Assembly (NCBI GenBank): GCA_021229015.1
Contig: CM037780.1
Coordinates: 67,959,587 to 68,023,586 of the forward strand
From: Solen grandis
Lineage: Eukaryota > Mollusca > Bivalvia > Adapedonta > Solenidae
DNA: 64,000 nucleotides
Direction: 5' to 3'
Shown: in pieces, positions 26,137 to 37,425 of the stretch
Layout of the letters: every line of letters begins with the position of its first letter
How positions within the stretch are numbered: position 1 is the first letter of the stretch
The notes under the pieces: model-generated
The model's input: the letters and a program-made list of their open reading frames with translations, nothing else
Told to the model about the DNA's origin: nothing
Databases searched by the model: none
Made by a program: the position numbers and the translations under genes

Positions 26137-26556
26137 GACAGATCAATCTTTATGTGGTACCTATTGAGTGCGTCAAAATGAGTCTATATGAGGGAAAGGG
26201 TTAAGACAGATCAAGCTTTATGTGGTACCTATTGAGTGCGTCAAAATGAGTCTATATGAGGGAAAGGGTTAAGACAGATCAGGCTTTATGTGGTACCTAT
26301 TGAGTGCGTCAAAATGAGTCTATATGAGGGAAAGGGTTAAGACAGATCAAGCTTTATGTGGTACCTATTGAGTGCGTCAAAATGAGTCTATATGAGGGAA
26401 AGGGTTAAGACAGATCAAGCTTTATGTGGTACCTACTGAGTGCGTCAAAATGAGTCTATATGAGGGAAAGGGTCAAAATGAGTTTATATGAGGGAAAGGG
26501 TCAAAATGAGTCTATATGAGGGAAAGGGTCAAAATGAGTCTATATGATGTAAAGGG
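26137..26556 (+). repeat. tandem array grown from the MITE right end (68-base, then 28-base units)
   Basis: The last ~65 bases of the MITE (GATCA.GCTTTATGTGGTAC to TATGAGGGAAAGGGTTAA) are repeated head to tail. Units begin at 26137, 26205, 26273, 26341 and 26409, exactly 68 bases apart. Then a shorter part of the unit repeats at 26473, 26501 and 26529, 28 bases apart (TCAAAATGAGTCTATATGAG). The last 28-mer is altered (GATGTAAAGGG). Confidence 0.92.
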
Positions 26557-26744
26557 TTATTACAATTACTTATTTCTAGCAGCGTTAGCATCAGTGGTGG
26601 TTGTGGCTTTTATTTATTTTTTTATTTTTTTTTTTCATTCTTGCATTTCATCTTAAAAAATCATTTTTAATGTTGAGAAAATGGTAGAGTGATAATATAA
26701 AGATGAGTAAGTATTAGAATAATTTTTTGTTGACCCGTTGGTCA

Positions 26745-26795
26745 AGTGTTTAAAACTGTTGGTGGGACGTCAAATCTAAGAATACAAACGAGCAA
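26745..26795 (+). mobile_element. SINE-1 3'-end fragment
   Basis: AACTGTTGGTGGGACGTCAA followed by ATCTAAGAATACAAACGAGC resembles the SINE-1 3' end (ACTGCCGGCGGGACGTTAAA plus CAAA tail). Only the last ~50 bases are recognisable. Confidence 0.4.
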
Positions 26796-28432
26796 AAATG
26801 TTCATCATAGAAAACAATAGCATTGAAAGAATCTTGAAATAGTTTTACTTGAAAGCAATCATAAAGATAGGACAAAAACATAATTGTGCCGTCATACACA
26901 TGAAACAATTCCGAAATATGTGCCAGTAAAATATATTTTCAGAACACTTTAACCACAGCTTCGACCAAAATAATACCAAAGTCTGAGACCTAATAGTGAT
27001 ACTTTTTATTTAGGTATCGGTGGCAAGCTTTGTACACTTGACTCCACTTGACTTTAATGCGAATGCCATTGAGTGCAAATCCATTTAGTTACATCTGAAT
27101 ATAAGTCATAAAAATATTCAGCAAAATTCATCTTAATATTTAGCAATATTCTTTCAGTGCAAGAAACATTAAGCTTAAATAGCACTCCAATTCCCCACAA
27201 AAAGTCGACCCGAGGGTGAGATCCTACGGAGATTAAGACTCGTCCAATGTTGTATTAATGCCTTGAGATATGGACGGCCTAATCTTATTAAATTTGTGGT
27301 AAGTAGAGAGGTTAAGCATTCACGTAAATAACGAGTGTAGCCCAAGTCATGTCCAAAAGGTTATGGCATTACTTTCTGGTACGCTCTCTGAACAAAAACA
27401 GATTAACAGATAAAATGTTTTCGATAGATTAAGATACAATCTCAAAATTCTGCTAGCTTCCTAGTAGTCAAATAAAATCAAAACTGTTTATCCTAGGGTT
27501 TATATCCTTTCGTTCTGTTAAAGTAAATCTGATTAATTTAATTTGGAATGCCAGATAAGATTTGTTGTAAGATATATATCAACATAATTAAGCTACTACT
27601 TATACGAATTATTACAGCGGAACACGATTATGACTTGCCCTAGACATATACTGAGTTATTATATTATGATTGTATTTCAATTTAGATGAAGTCTATTTTC
27701 AAAATACAAGACAATGTAAGTACCACTGCTAATCATGATAATTATGATAATGGTGAAATATAAAAGGAATAATAATCAAGTCGCACCTGTGCATATGCAT
27801 ATAAATGTCATTCCATCGTGAAATTAAAAGGATATTTGAAAAACGGTTGTTTAATTCAATTACTAACAACTCAAAATGTCAACAGGCGCTTTCTACGCAA
27901 ACACCATCTACTCTTTGCCCAAAAGACAGCGTTTTATAGAAGCATAATTAGAATTGTTAGGCATTGGAGTACTTCGGAATCATTGCCTTTACCTCTGGAT
28001 TCTGAGGATAGTTTCAAATCTCCCGAAAACAGGATCTGCAACAACACTTCTCAGATATATATTTTAGGGTATGGCTACAGTGCTTTTATATAAAACATTT
28101 TATCGTAAAATATGATGAACCAAAGGCACAACAGAACTTGTACCAATCTGGTAGATCACACCTTGGCACATTTATAAATCGTCGGAAGCCCACCAACGAT
28201 TTATTCCGTTACAATCAGTTTGAGATACTAGCCGTCGGGTTTCAAGCTTGTAAACATTTATATAAAAAGCAGCGCTCCTGTTCCTTGGCCAATATTGTTG
28301 TGGGAAAAAAGTTATTCTCACGGCAAACTGTCCATATGGCGACATGCGTAAATTTAGCATGCACGAATCTAAAAATATTCAAATTATTGATTTTTTTATT
28401 TAATTCTCAGAAAAGGTTTTATATGAACGAGA
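26796..28432. other. AT-rich DNA; unresolved GC-richer stretch 28130-28380
   Basis: No confirmed gene. Frames at 27818-28093 and 28138-28485 (plus) and 28172-28360 (minus) have no motif, and the 115-codon frame ends in a CVCVCV run caused by a microsatellite. 28130-28380 contains TATATAAAAAG and an inverted CCAAT, which could be read as promoter-like in either direction, but nothing downstream supports transcription. Confidence 0.45.

Positions 28433-28461
<29 letters not shown>
28433..28461. repeat. (TG)n microsatellite
   Basis: About fourteen TG repeats, followed 25 bases later by a run of ten C (28487-28496). Confidence 0.95.
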
Positions 28462-28463
<2 letters not shown>

Positions 28464-28496
28464 ACCAGATTTTACCAATTTATGAACCCCCCCCCC

Positions 28497-29784
28497 GGTT
28501 CAAAAAGAAACCTCGTTTATTTCTCCGAAGTAGAAGGTTTGGGGTCGGGGCCATCCCCATTTCATGCATTCATAAAATGAGAAATCTATATTTTTATATT
28601 TTTTCTATATTTTTATTGTGAACATGTCAAATAATTTAATACTGTAATATATTTATATATTTGTTTTCTGAATTATCATAACCTCACGTAATGCAACATA
28701 ATATATACAATGACTTTATCATTGTTATTTCCTTAAAACTGTCTGAAGTTGATAACTGTAGTTTGTACAGAAAAATTAAACTCTAAGCATAAAAACGTTT
28801 TTTGTTTTTTTTGTTGTCGTTTTTTTTTTTAAATCTCGGAATGTTAACTCTTATTTTCCATCGTTCTGATATATACCTCACACGAATGGTAAATGTAAGA
28901 TACTATTACTGGGAAGCTTAGAAAAAATAAGAAAGAATCGATATATAATTCCCTAGTATTTGAATAATTATTTGATAGGCTTTGTATCTGTACAGCACTC
29001 ATATTGACTCTACCCTTACCTTATATCTATAGGCTATGCTTCTAATAAATATCTTTAAAATGACGATCCTAATATCCCACGGCTGAAAATTATGGTTTAT
29101 AGATGAAAGTTGTCGTAAGAATCCGACGATGCATTTTGAATTATTAAATGAAGATAGAAATAGGGAGAACTTTTATTTAGATGAAAAATAGTGCATCAGT
29201 TATGATGTTTAGAAATGACAAATACCAGAACAAGTCGCAGACTCCCTTAATGGTAATGTACTATGAATATTTTATTTAGTATTACTAAAGTGGCTTTGAC
29301 AAAAACATTTTTAAATGCACTAAATGACTTGCATGCATTAACTGATAATTTATTAAAAAAATTATTGTTAATGGGATCTTTAAAAATTATAATTTCGCGA
29401 TATTTCTAGGGTTGGGTCAGTACGTTGCGGCCAGGTGGGTCTTTATCGATCGTCTCGCTTAGGGAATTAATCCCAAACCCATGACACTGGTTACACCGGA
29501 CTACTGTGATATTATACTAGTATATTACTAAGAGTAAGTAGTAACTAGTATTTATACATGCGCGTATGTCTATTACAAAATTATGATAATTAAAGAAACA
29601 CATATCGGCGAACATTAATATCGATTTATTTCTTTTCTACCAAAATTACTTATTAAGACCAACAGTAAAATTCATACATACTTTTTTTTATCAAAATATC
29701 CAATTAATTAAAAATGTGATCATTTTTAATCGATCGGTCTCTTTAGTGATCTTAGCAATTAAATAAATGCATTAGTCCAAAGGT
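28497..29784. other. AT-rich DNA, nothing recognised
   Basis: No gene. 29410-29510 is GC-richer and could be an old SINE head, but no convincing A and B boxes were found. Confidence 0.5.
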
Positions 29785-29945
29785 GGTATTCTTTACTGTC
29801 GATTCGAAGGTAATGGGTTAGAAACGCGTTTAGAAAGACTCTACCCAGTCGTTAAGTACTGGTCCAAACCAGAAACAGTCGCAAGAGATTAGTATAAATT
29901 GTAATAATTTCTTCCCTAGTAGGCGTAAAATAAATACATTAAATT
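29785..29945 (+). mobile_element. SINE-2 copy, old and diverged
   Basis: Aligns with the young SINE-2 at 55520-55714 in the box B region (GAAGGTAATGGGTTAGAAACG) and over the body (AAGTACTGGTCCAAACCAGA; GATTAGTATAAATTGTAA; GGCGTAAAATAAATACAT). Box B has lost its consensus C, consistent with age. Confidence 0.65.
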
Positions 29946-32164
29946 TTGTAACTTTAAAACAAAAACAAAACACACAGGCAGATGTTTTGAATTATATATG
30001 TCATGGTGAAACCGGCTTACGTGTTGATATTACCGTTAAAACGTTTGTAAGTTTGATTATCCTAATCTTGTATCACCAGCTGAAACGTTATTTGTCATAT
30101 CCGCAGAAAAGTCATTTCCGAGGCAATACCCTATTCTCTTTGTTACGTTCATAAACGTGCCTTATCTTGCATGACGCGCTTTGAAAACCGACACCGAGAT
30201 TCGTAAACAATGATCATTAACATCTTTTTTAAATGTTTGATTGGATTTATGTCCCCGTACTTCATAATCTCGTCTTTCTATGTTTTTGCGAGCGTATGAT
30301 CTATAATTAATACGCACTGATTTAGCGCAAAAAAAACTATATCATCAAGCTTTGGGACAACGATGGTAAAAGCTGGCAATTATCAGTATGAAATCTAACA
30401 AATTAGTTGTTCTTTTTTATGCTGTAAGCCGTATTCACGTTCATTTGAGAGTAAAATCGATACTCGACATTAAAATGTAACATTAGCAACTGATAAGTAA
30501 ACAGCTAATGGATCTCGCAAAAGCTGTTTGTGTGCGGCAGAGGTTGAAATAGAATAGAAGATGGAGTCAAAATGGTTCCTTTTTGTTATATTTTTATAAT
30601 AGGATTGTTGGAAATAAGCGATGACGAACGTAATGTTGCCAAAGAGGCGGACCCCAGACTAGTCCAAGATCAAGTGTGTTGTAAAAGTGACATAGATTAC
30701 GTTTTGTCGATTTACGAGTATTTTTACATCATCATCATCATCATCATCATTATTTACAACTTATTCTAAAATGACATAGGTTTATAGGGTGACGTCATTT
30801 TATCTATATGACGACTTAATTTATTCATGTATTTATTTACTCATTTACAGCCGTAATATTTTAAATTCTAAACATCATAAAAATGATACAATCATATCAT
30901 ATACGGTGCATGATATGTGATATAAAAGTTCTTTTAAGTTTAAAGAAATTGTTTTTCTTATTCAAAGACCATATCAATGCTAATGCTATTTTCAGGTGCG
31001 ACCATTTTAGTGTTGCTGAATTCTTTGATGCTGAAATTTGATTTTCCTAAGAATCTAACTTTCTTTTTGATGAGCATTCCTTCTCGAACATAAATAAAGC
31101 TAAAACCATATCTTATCCCTAAAGAAATATAGACCAGTTTTCTTATTTGATATAAGTTCGCAGTAAAAACCCATAAGGTTGGTTGTCTTGGTAAGTTTCT
31201 TTACTGTAGATTCAAAAGGATATATTAGACTAGTTTTTACGTTAAATATATTAGCTCTGTCTCCTCTTTCAAAAAGAAAACTCTCTAACCCAGATAAGAA
31301 TAAATGGCTGCACGAAACAGATTATTCATAACGCTTAGAGAGATAATTCAAAACTTCATTTTTGCATGACTTTAGTAAACTCAATATAGGGGGCTTGATA
31401 TGAGATATGGCAGGGTCCTCATTTACTGTTACGAACCGAAATCAATCGCTGTTGGACAAAATGGGTCTCAAGAACAATTTTCTCTCGTCAATTTGATATC
31501 TCTTATTTGCCCGTTTTGTGAAACACGGGTTTGTGTCAAATATGCCTTGCAGTAATCGTTAACGTAATTTTCTCTGATTTTAATTGAGCAACCGTTTTCT
31601 GTGTGTTTTTTTTTTTATTATTATTATTCAGTATTGCATATCAAAGGCTGTTAAAAACAATTATCGTTTAGTCGGACAACTGATGTGTGCAGCACGCAGA
31701 AGCCTTCACAAATGGAAATGCAAACTGATATTAAACTTAGTCTTTGTGACATACATGCTATGTTAGTATAATATAATCATATTTGATCATTAGTATTAGA
31801 CTAAAAATACTTTAATGTGGAGAGGATAAAGGAAATAATGAGACTTTGGAGGAAGAAAACAATGTGTCGAAGACCGTAGGATATTTTATGTTATTCGAAA
31901 TTAATTAAATAACAATATGTTTTACGTCAAATGGAACATAATATAAATTTTATGTCTTTTGATGTTTCTGATTTAAATCGCAGTCCGATGTGGGTAACGA
32001 ACCAACAAACTTCCGACACAGATCACGATCACTGCTGTCTTAATACAACGACTTTTGGCTGAACTCCAATGGCTCGATGACAAATCAAATACATTTTGAA
32101 TTTCCTCTATGACAATAAACACATTCGTAGTATTATGGCCCAAAGGGCAATTTTTCTGTCATTT
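29946..32164. other. AT-rich DNA; possible short secreted-peptide frame and an (ATC)n tract
   Basis: The candidate at 30572 is listed separately. (ATC)n occupies 30728-30750. The plus frame at 31584-31766 is not recognised. Nothing else seen. Confidence 0.45.
30572..30769 (+). other. weak candidate small secreted-peptide exon
   Basis: The frame starts at ATG in a favourable context (CAAAATGG). The first 16 residues (MVPFCYIFIIGLLEIS) have the shape of a signal peptide, followed by a charged segment DDERNVAKEADPRLVQDQ, a CC pair and then an isoleucine run translated from the ATC microsatellite. A donor-like TT/GTAAAAG lies just after the first C of the pair, so a first exon of about 37 codons is possible. 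A hydrophobic start is common in AT-rich frames, so confidence is low. Confidence 0.18.
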
Positions 32165-32405
32165 TGACTTTATGAGACAAATATAGTTCTGCTTCACGTC
32201 GATTTCATACCGTAGAGGAGTTGCATAATTCAACACCCAGTTACATTTTACTGACACAAAGCCATCTAATCATAGAACTACCCTTAAGTTCTTATCGCGC
32301 AAAACACAAGAAGAGATATATGGTAACTTTTATTGCTTGTAGCGACTCTGGTATGTCGCGGTGTGTGACCGAATCAAAGACCCCCGGTTACGGTCCCGAT
32401 GCTCC
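32165..32405 (-). mobile_element. SINE-1 copy, diverged
   Basis: Minus-strand copy: a decayed tRNA-like head around 32345-32400 (GTCGC..GTGTGTGACCGAATC region), then a body with conserved spacing to the core near 32175-32215 (CTACGGTATGAAATCG). The plus frame at 32221-32415 is antisense to it. Confidence 0.5.
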
Positions 32406-32920
32406 AATCATGTGACTACCAGGAGTGGTAAATAATAAATGTGAAATATGTTATATACGTAGCCATTTTGCTCTTACCTGCTGATCGATTAAGGAAGCCA
32501 TGCCATCAAACGTAATGATAAATCGAAGTAGTAATTTGAATGTAAAGACCTATACTTCACAAAGACCATTGGTTGCTTTCCATTAAAACTTTAGAAGGAA
32601 ATCAGCGGGCAATGTAAGAAGATACTGGCACAAGATATTAATTGCTAAGATAGGGAAAATTCCAGGACGTGACGTCGAATACAACTGACACATTAACCCA
32701 GGCTCCAGACTGGTTATATAACATTTAACCCTTTGCTGTCACCACTGACCATATCTAAATATATTTGATGGTAAACCAGACTGATATATTTTGTGTACGT
32801 GACTTTGATGGACATATTTTTATTTTTAGTAATACTTTTTTTATGATCCCGTCTTTCAAAACATCAAGTAAGTTAAGTATTAAGCACCCATTCAGTTTGT
32901 TTTATGAGTCACTGTTTTCA

Positions 32921-32932
32921 GGGGGGGGGGGG
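32921..32932. repeat. G-run
   Basis: Twelve consecutive G; length uncertain in assemblies. Confidence 0.9.
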
Positions 32933-33238
32933 ATATTTACATAGTCTATGTTTCAAAAGGAATAAGCAAAATAGTAAAGTTTATGTTTACACATTGGGAA
33001 TAAACTAGGAAGGTTTCCTGAAGTATTCGGATGGAAAGCACGATTCATCAATATAATCCTGTTTAGGTTTTAGTTTTCGACCTGTCCTGAGGTCCTTGAA
33101 GACGTTCTCTATTTCCAATAGAAATCGGGTTTTCCTCAAGATCTGGATTGTTCACGATAAATAAAGCGGTAGATGGTCGATGGAGACATTTTAGTAACTG
33201 TTATTTTAACTTACTTTAGTAGAAGTAGTTATTAGTAG

Positions 33239-33455
33239 TAGTTTGTTTATTTGTTTGTTTATTGGGTTTAACGTCCCACCGGCAGTATTTCAGTTATTTG
33301 GAGGCTATGTCTACTTGAGAAAGATATAGTGCTTCCACACTGCAGTATAACGCCGTAGACATGTGACATGATATCAAACCAAGTCACATTATTCTGACAC
33401 TGGGCCAACCATTTTTGGAACTACTTATATGCTGAGCGTCAAGCAAGGGAGCAGT
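33239..33455 (-). mobile_element. SINE-1 copy with clear 3' tail
   Basis: The minus-strand 3' end reads ACTGCCGGTGGGACGTTAAA then CCCAATAAACAAACAAATAA, one of the best tails in the window. The core GTCTACGGCGTTATACTGCA is preserved. The head is absent: the copy stops at GCTCCCTTGCTTGACGCTCA and is followed by a short AGT repeat (33450-33470). Confidence 0.8.
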
Positions 33456-33470
33456 AGTAGTAGTAGTATC

Positions 33471-35174
33471 TGATATAATGGCATTTAAAAGGGCTATGGA
33501 ATAAATATCAATTATTATTAATATTTCGTTTTAGGGGCTCTATTTGGTTCATAACTAGTATGGTGATAATAAGTAATGTTAATCACGCATACCTAATTTG
33601 AGCTACACCCATGGTGTGTCATATGAAATATAGTATTACAGTATTACTCGTATAACACGTGTAATAGAACACTTTACTTTATATTGAAATTTCTATATAA
33701 CCGAACAGCCCTACAACACTATTTTGTAGTATCTATTCTTTATTCCCCATATCACATGTATCTATGTGATGAGCGTATGAATACAATGCAAACCCTCAGG
33801 TTAAATATTCAATATGGGTAATTAATATATTGTTTAAAGATCTATTTGCGACTGTATAAAGAGTCACACGTGATACCAAGAAGTCTCTGATAAATGAAAG
33901 CCGGTGATTCTGTCCTATGTCTAGATATTCCAGTTCAAATGGTGAACATATTTAGAGCTTTTGACGACACATTTATCAGACAGTATAATCTTTTGGTATT
34001 CAAACGTGTATGTAACATAAAGATGTCGAACAATATCTTGAATATAGAGCGATTATTATGTCTGGAGAGACAAAACTAGTTCATAAAAGCCATTTCACTA
34101 GTATGGAGTGGGGCTTTCATAGGAATCAATTTCCGAATTGTCGCATAAATGGATGAATCGCGGTACTACGATGTACGTATAGGCAAGTATGAAGATCATG
34201 GAATAGAAACAGTCAAGGGTGTCTAATAAGTAAAGCTGTTTCTAGCAATTGTGAATATTGAATGCATAAGTTCATATTTCCCGAAACACGACTTAAACTG
34301 CGAAACCTATATTGAACAATATTGTTGATTTATTTTTTTTGCTCGATGTTTTGAAGCCCGCGAGGTCAGAACAGCTCGAGTCAATCGTGCACGTATTTTT
34401 ACATGTATAATGAAGTAAGATATTAACGGAATTCAGCTAACGCGTCAGCAACATCACAACTGATTTTCTTTACGAGGGAGTATGGGGAAGACTTCTAGCT
34501 TTTGATTATTCTCGTCGGGTTTCATTCTTCAATCGAGATCCTCCTTCACTTATTAAATAATAAACACGGTGGCCCTATATTACTAAATACCTTCACGGCG
34601 ATAGGAAGCTAAAATTGATATATGAATGCACATACTTTTCAGACGAACTTCCATTGCTAAACACTTGGTGAACACAGTACCACTCCCTAAGAGTGTGCGA
34701 ATAATGGCTGTTTTGATTGGAATCCATTCTTGTAAGCAGAGTAATGGTTTTGAAAAGACAATGATTCTAGCAGAATAACTCTAACCTACTAGAACTACTA
34801 GAATGCTAACAAAGATGTAAAAAGCCTAAGTATCATTAAAGCGTTGCAATGGAAACCTCTCTTAGTAGAGCATGGAAACAGTTAATAACGTAGTACAAGC
34901 ATATAATAAATAACGCGAAATATTACTGCCGTGAATAAAAACACGCCTTATAATAATAGTATGGTACGCCAATATTATATGTCGACGTGTGGTATCATAT
35001 TCCATAATCACAATAGATGGGTATTGTAATGCACAGACACTAAAGCAGCATGGAAAATCAAAGGTCCAATCTGATGATGCAAAACTTATATCAGACGCTT
35101 TTTATGAATTTCTGATAGGAAATTCGATATCGATGACCGGCCAATAAAAAGGGTTTATGTGTATCCGGTTTGTT
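33471..35174. other. AT-rich DNA, nothing recognised
   Basis: No supported gene or repeat. The plus frame at 33894-34079 lacks motifs and splice context. Confidence 0.5.
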
Positions 35175-35335
35175 CATTTGGGTTTTTAAGTCTGACTGAA
35201 GCTATGTCAGTAATTCAGTGAGGGACTTAAGCCTGCATGAGACAGACATAGTGTTTTCTCCCAGTGACGTCACAGACAAGGGATATGTCAATACTCAATT
35301 TCATTATCCGGTCACCAGTGAAGTCCTTTCTGTAA
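35175..35335 (-). mobile_element. SINE-1 copy, strongly diverged
   Basis: The region keeps the order of SINE-1 landmarks on the minus strand: a CCGGATAATGAAATTGAGT block, ACACTATGTCTGTCTCATGC, and CTGAATTACTGACATAGC near the 3' end. Confidence 0.5.
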
Positions 35336-36402
35336 CACCCCTTATGCAATTTAAGGAGGTTTTCCGCAAGTAGAGATATACACCACGACTAACCCTATCC
35401 CAAATTAACGAACGCACCCTCAGCCAAGTCGACAATCAGATTCTGTGCGTATTTTGTTCAGCTACATTTGTTGTGCAAATGTTATGCTTGAATGTTAAAT
35501 ACGTGCGTTTGTTATCATAATTATGGAAGACTATATAAAATGAAGTATAACAAACGCTTTGATCTACGTTATTCTCCTAACACGTAAAGCTGTTTGAAAA
35601 AATTCAGAAAAAAATATCTTAAATAGTGTCATTTCAGTACGTTGTATTTTTAGCCTTTTTAATCATATCTAAATTGGTGAATACTTTGATGTGCTACACA
35701 TTTAATTTCTTGCCCCGATAGAAAGTACGGCGTTAAAATTTTCAGCTGGCGAGTCATATCCTGGCAGGTGTTTTGATACAAGATTATTACGGAGGGCAGT
35801 GGCGGATCGAAGTATTCAAAACGGGTCACAAGTTGTGGCAGCAAAGGTTGGTCATCCAGGATTCTGTGTGAGCCCAAGGCAATTTTATTCTCCTCTAATT
35901 ACTCTGTTAAACACAATTGATTCAAAGTCAATCAATACTTACGTTTGAAGTTATAAGTTTTACCAAGATGGTAAAGTTTTGTCAATAAATGTGTGACCTC
36001 TAACCATTTGAGGTGGGGTCGTGGGAGGCAATACATCCGCACTGAAACATATTAGTACCTCAATGCCTAAGGTTATTAAGATATTATGTTTTCGCTATTT
36101 TGTGCAAGGTCATGGAATTATTGCCGACTTATAATCTTATACGGTTTAATAAGATTAAGTTATTACAATCACATGATTACAAATGTTTTCTCATAATGGT
36201 TATGTTATTATTTTCAAAGGCTACCTTTAACTTTTTACACTTCGTCAGCAAACAACAACTTGTATAAGCTTAAATTAATAGCAAACAACGTTTTACTGTC
36301 TGAAAATAAAAAGACAAACATACACGTTATCTGAGCTGAATTTTCGTAATGGACTATTATAAGAGTGTTCTACCAACGTCACATAATTCAATTATATTAG
36401 AA
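35336..36402. other. no confirmed gene; possible old repeat at 35690-35880
   Basis: 35690-35880 is GC-richer and open on both strands (minus 72-codon frame 35659-35877; a longer plus frame without ATG). It contains GGGCAGTGGCGGATC, a phrase often seen in animal dispersed repeats, so I favour a repeat remnant over a gene. Confidence 0.4.
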
Positions 36403-36585
36403 TTTGTTTGTTAGGTTAACGTCCCATCGACAGTATTTCAGTCACATGGAAAATATGCAGTACTTCAGAACTGCCACACCGCAATATCATGTCGTTCACG
36501 TGGCATGATACCACAATCAGTCACATAATCCTGATATCTGGCAAACCAGTCCTAGAAATGTCTTTATATGTATGTTGATCGACAA
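36403..36585 (-). mobile_element. SINE-1 copy
   Basis: Minus-strand 3' end ACTGTCGATGGGACGTTAAC, core with GTGGCATGATACCACAATC on the plus strand, and a truncated 5' part ending near 36585. Confidence 0.7.
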
Positions 36586-37219
36586 GATGTATATTGGTAA
36601 GGGTGAGAGGGCGAAATATTTTCAAGCGAAATACATTTTTGGCTGCAAGCTAAATGATGGTAAAAGAACCGAATGACTTCTTTTTTGCAAGTGTTTTTGC
36701 CAATTTGAAAACCTTGCACAGTACCCACAAAACTTGCTTAATAACGTTATCATCTCAATGCATAGAAGAAAAGTGTGGAATTTAAGGAGAGGAATATGTT
36801 GTTTTTTTCTCCACAGACTACCCGCATGAATTTTGTATAATATGAGGCAAAAATCCATTTGTTAGTGAAAAAACTACCTGCAACATTGAAGTTTTACAGT
36901 GAGGATACCGTCATTCTTTTTGCGGCTTTATATATATTCTCATTCAGATTTGCATCTTACCATTTTATGGCACTCTTCCCGTATAATCAGGAACAACTAA
37001 ATCCTTATAAAACAGATTCAAAAGGGAAAAAGTCTCACGGATCAAAACAGAAGAATAAACCATCTCTGTACTTCAAATGACCATAATTCCAGTCATATAT
37101 TCTACAAAACACAATTACGTTATTCACATTTATGGTAAAAAGAAAAAAAAAATGCGGGGCATCTATGAGCGAGTAATCATGGTTGCTAAGTTGCTGATTT
37201 ATAATCAATTATCCCCTTA
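36586..37219. other. AT-rich DNA, nothing recognised
   Basis: Frames 36622-36858 (minus) and 36859-37080 (plus) have no motif or splice context. Confidence 0.5.
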
Positions 37220-37425
37220 GCACTATAGGTTCTGACAGGGTCACTCGGATGTTTCTTGTGAGGAATCCTATCATCTGGCTTGCGACTGGCTGGTATTTCT
37301 ACCTGGGTGCCTCTGCACTCTGGTATCTTCCTCTTCTAGTAATTAGTTGAATGTCGCTATGTATCGTTAAAACGCTGTCATGATGGCGGTAAATTCCACT
37401 ACAACAACGATGGAATACAGGTACG
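37220..37425 (+). mobile_element. old SINE of a second mollusc-type family
   Basis: From memory of mollusc SINE consensus features, the order CTGGCTTGCGACTGGC, TGGTATTTCTACCTGGGTGC, CTTCCTCTTC, GTCGCTATGTATCG and a final GGTAAATTCCACTACAACAA fits a SINE body with a decayed GACGTTAAAC-CAACAA end. It differs from SINE-1 upstream of the tail. The identification is approximate. Confidence 0.4.

Noticed and set aside
28138..28485. 115-codon plus-strand frame, the longest in the window
   Set aside because: Its end is a CVCVCV run from a (TG)n microsatellite and the rest has no motif; an opposite-strand frame overlaps it.
35659..35877. 72-codon minus frame and an overlapping plus frame without ATG
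   Set aside because: Both strands are open because the patch is GC-richer, and it holds a phrase common in dispersed repeats; no domain.
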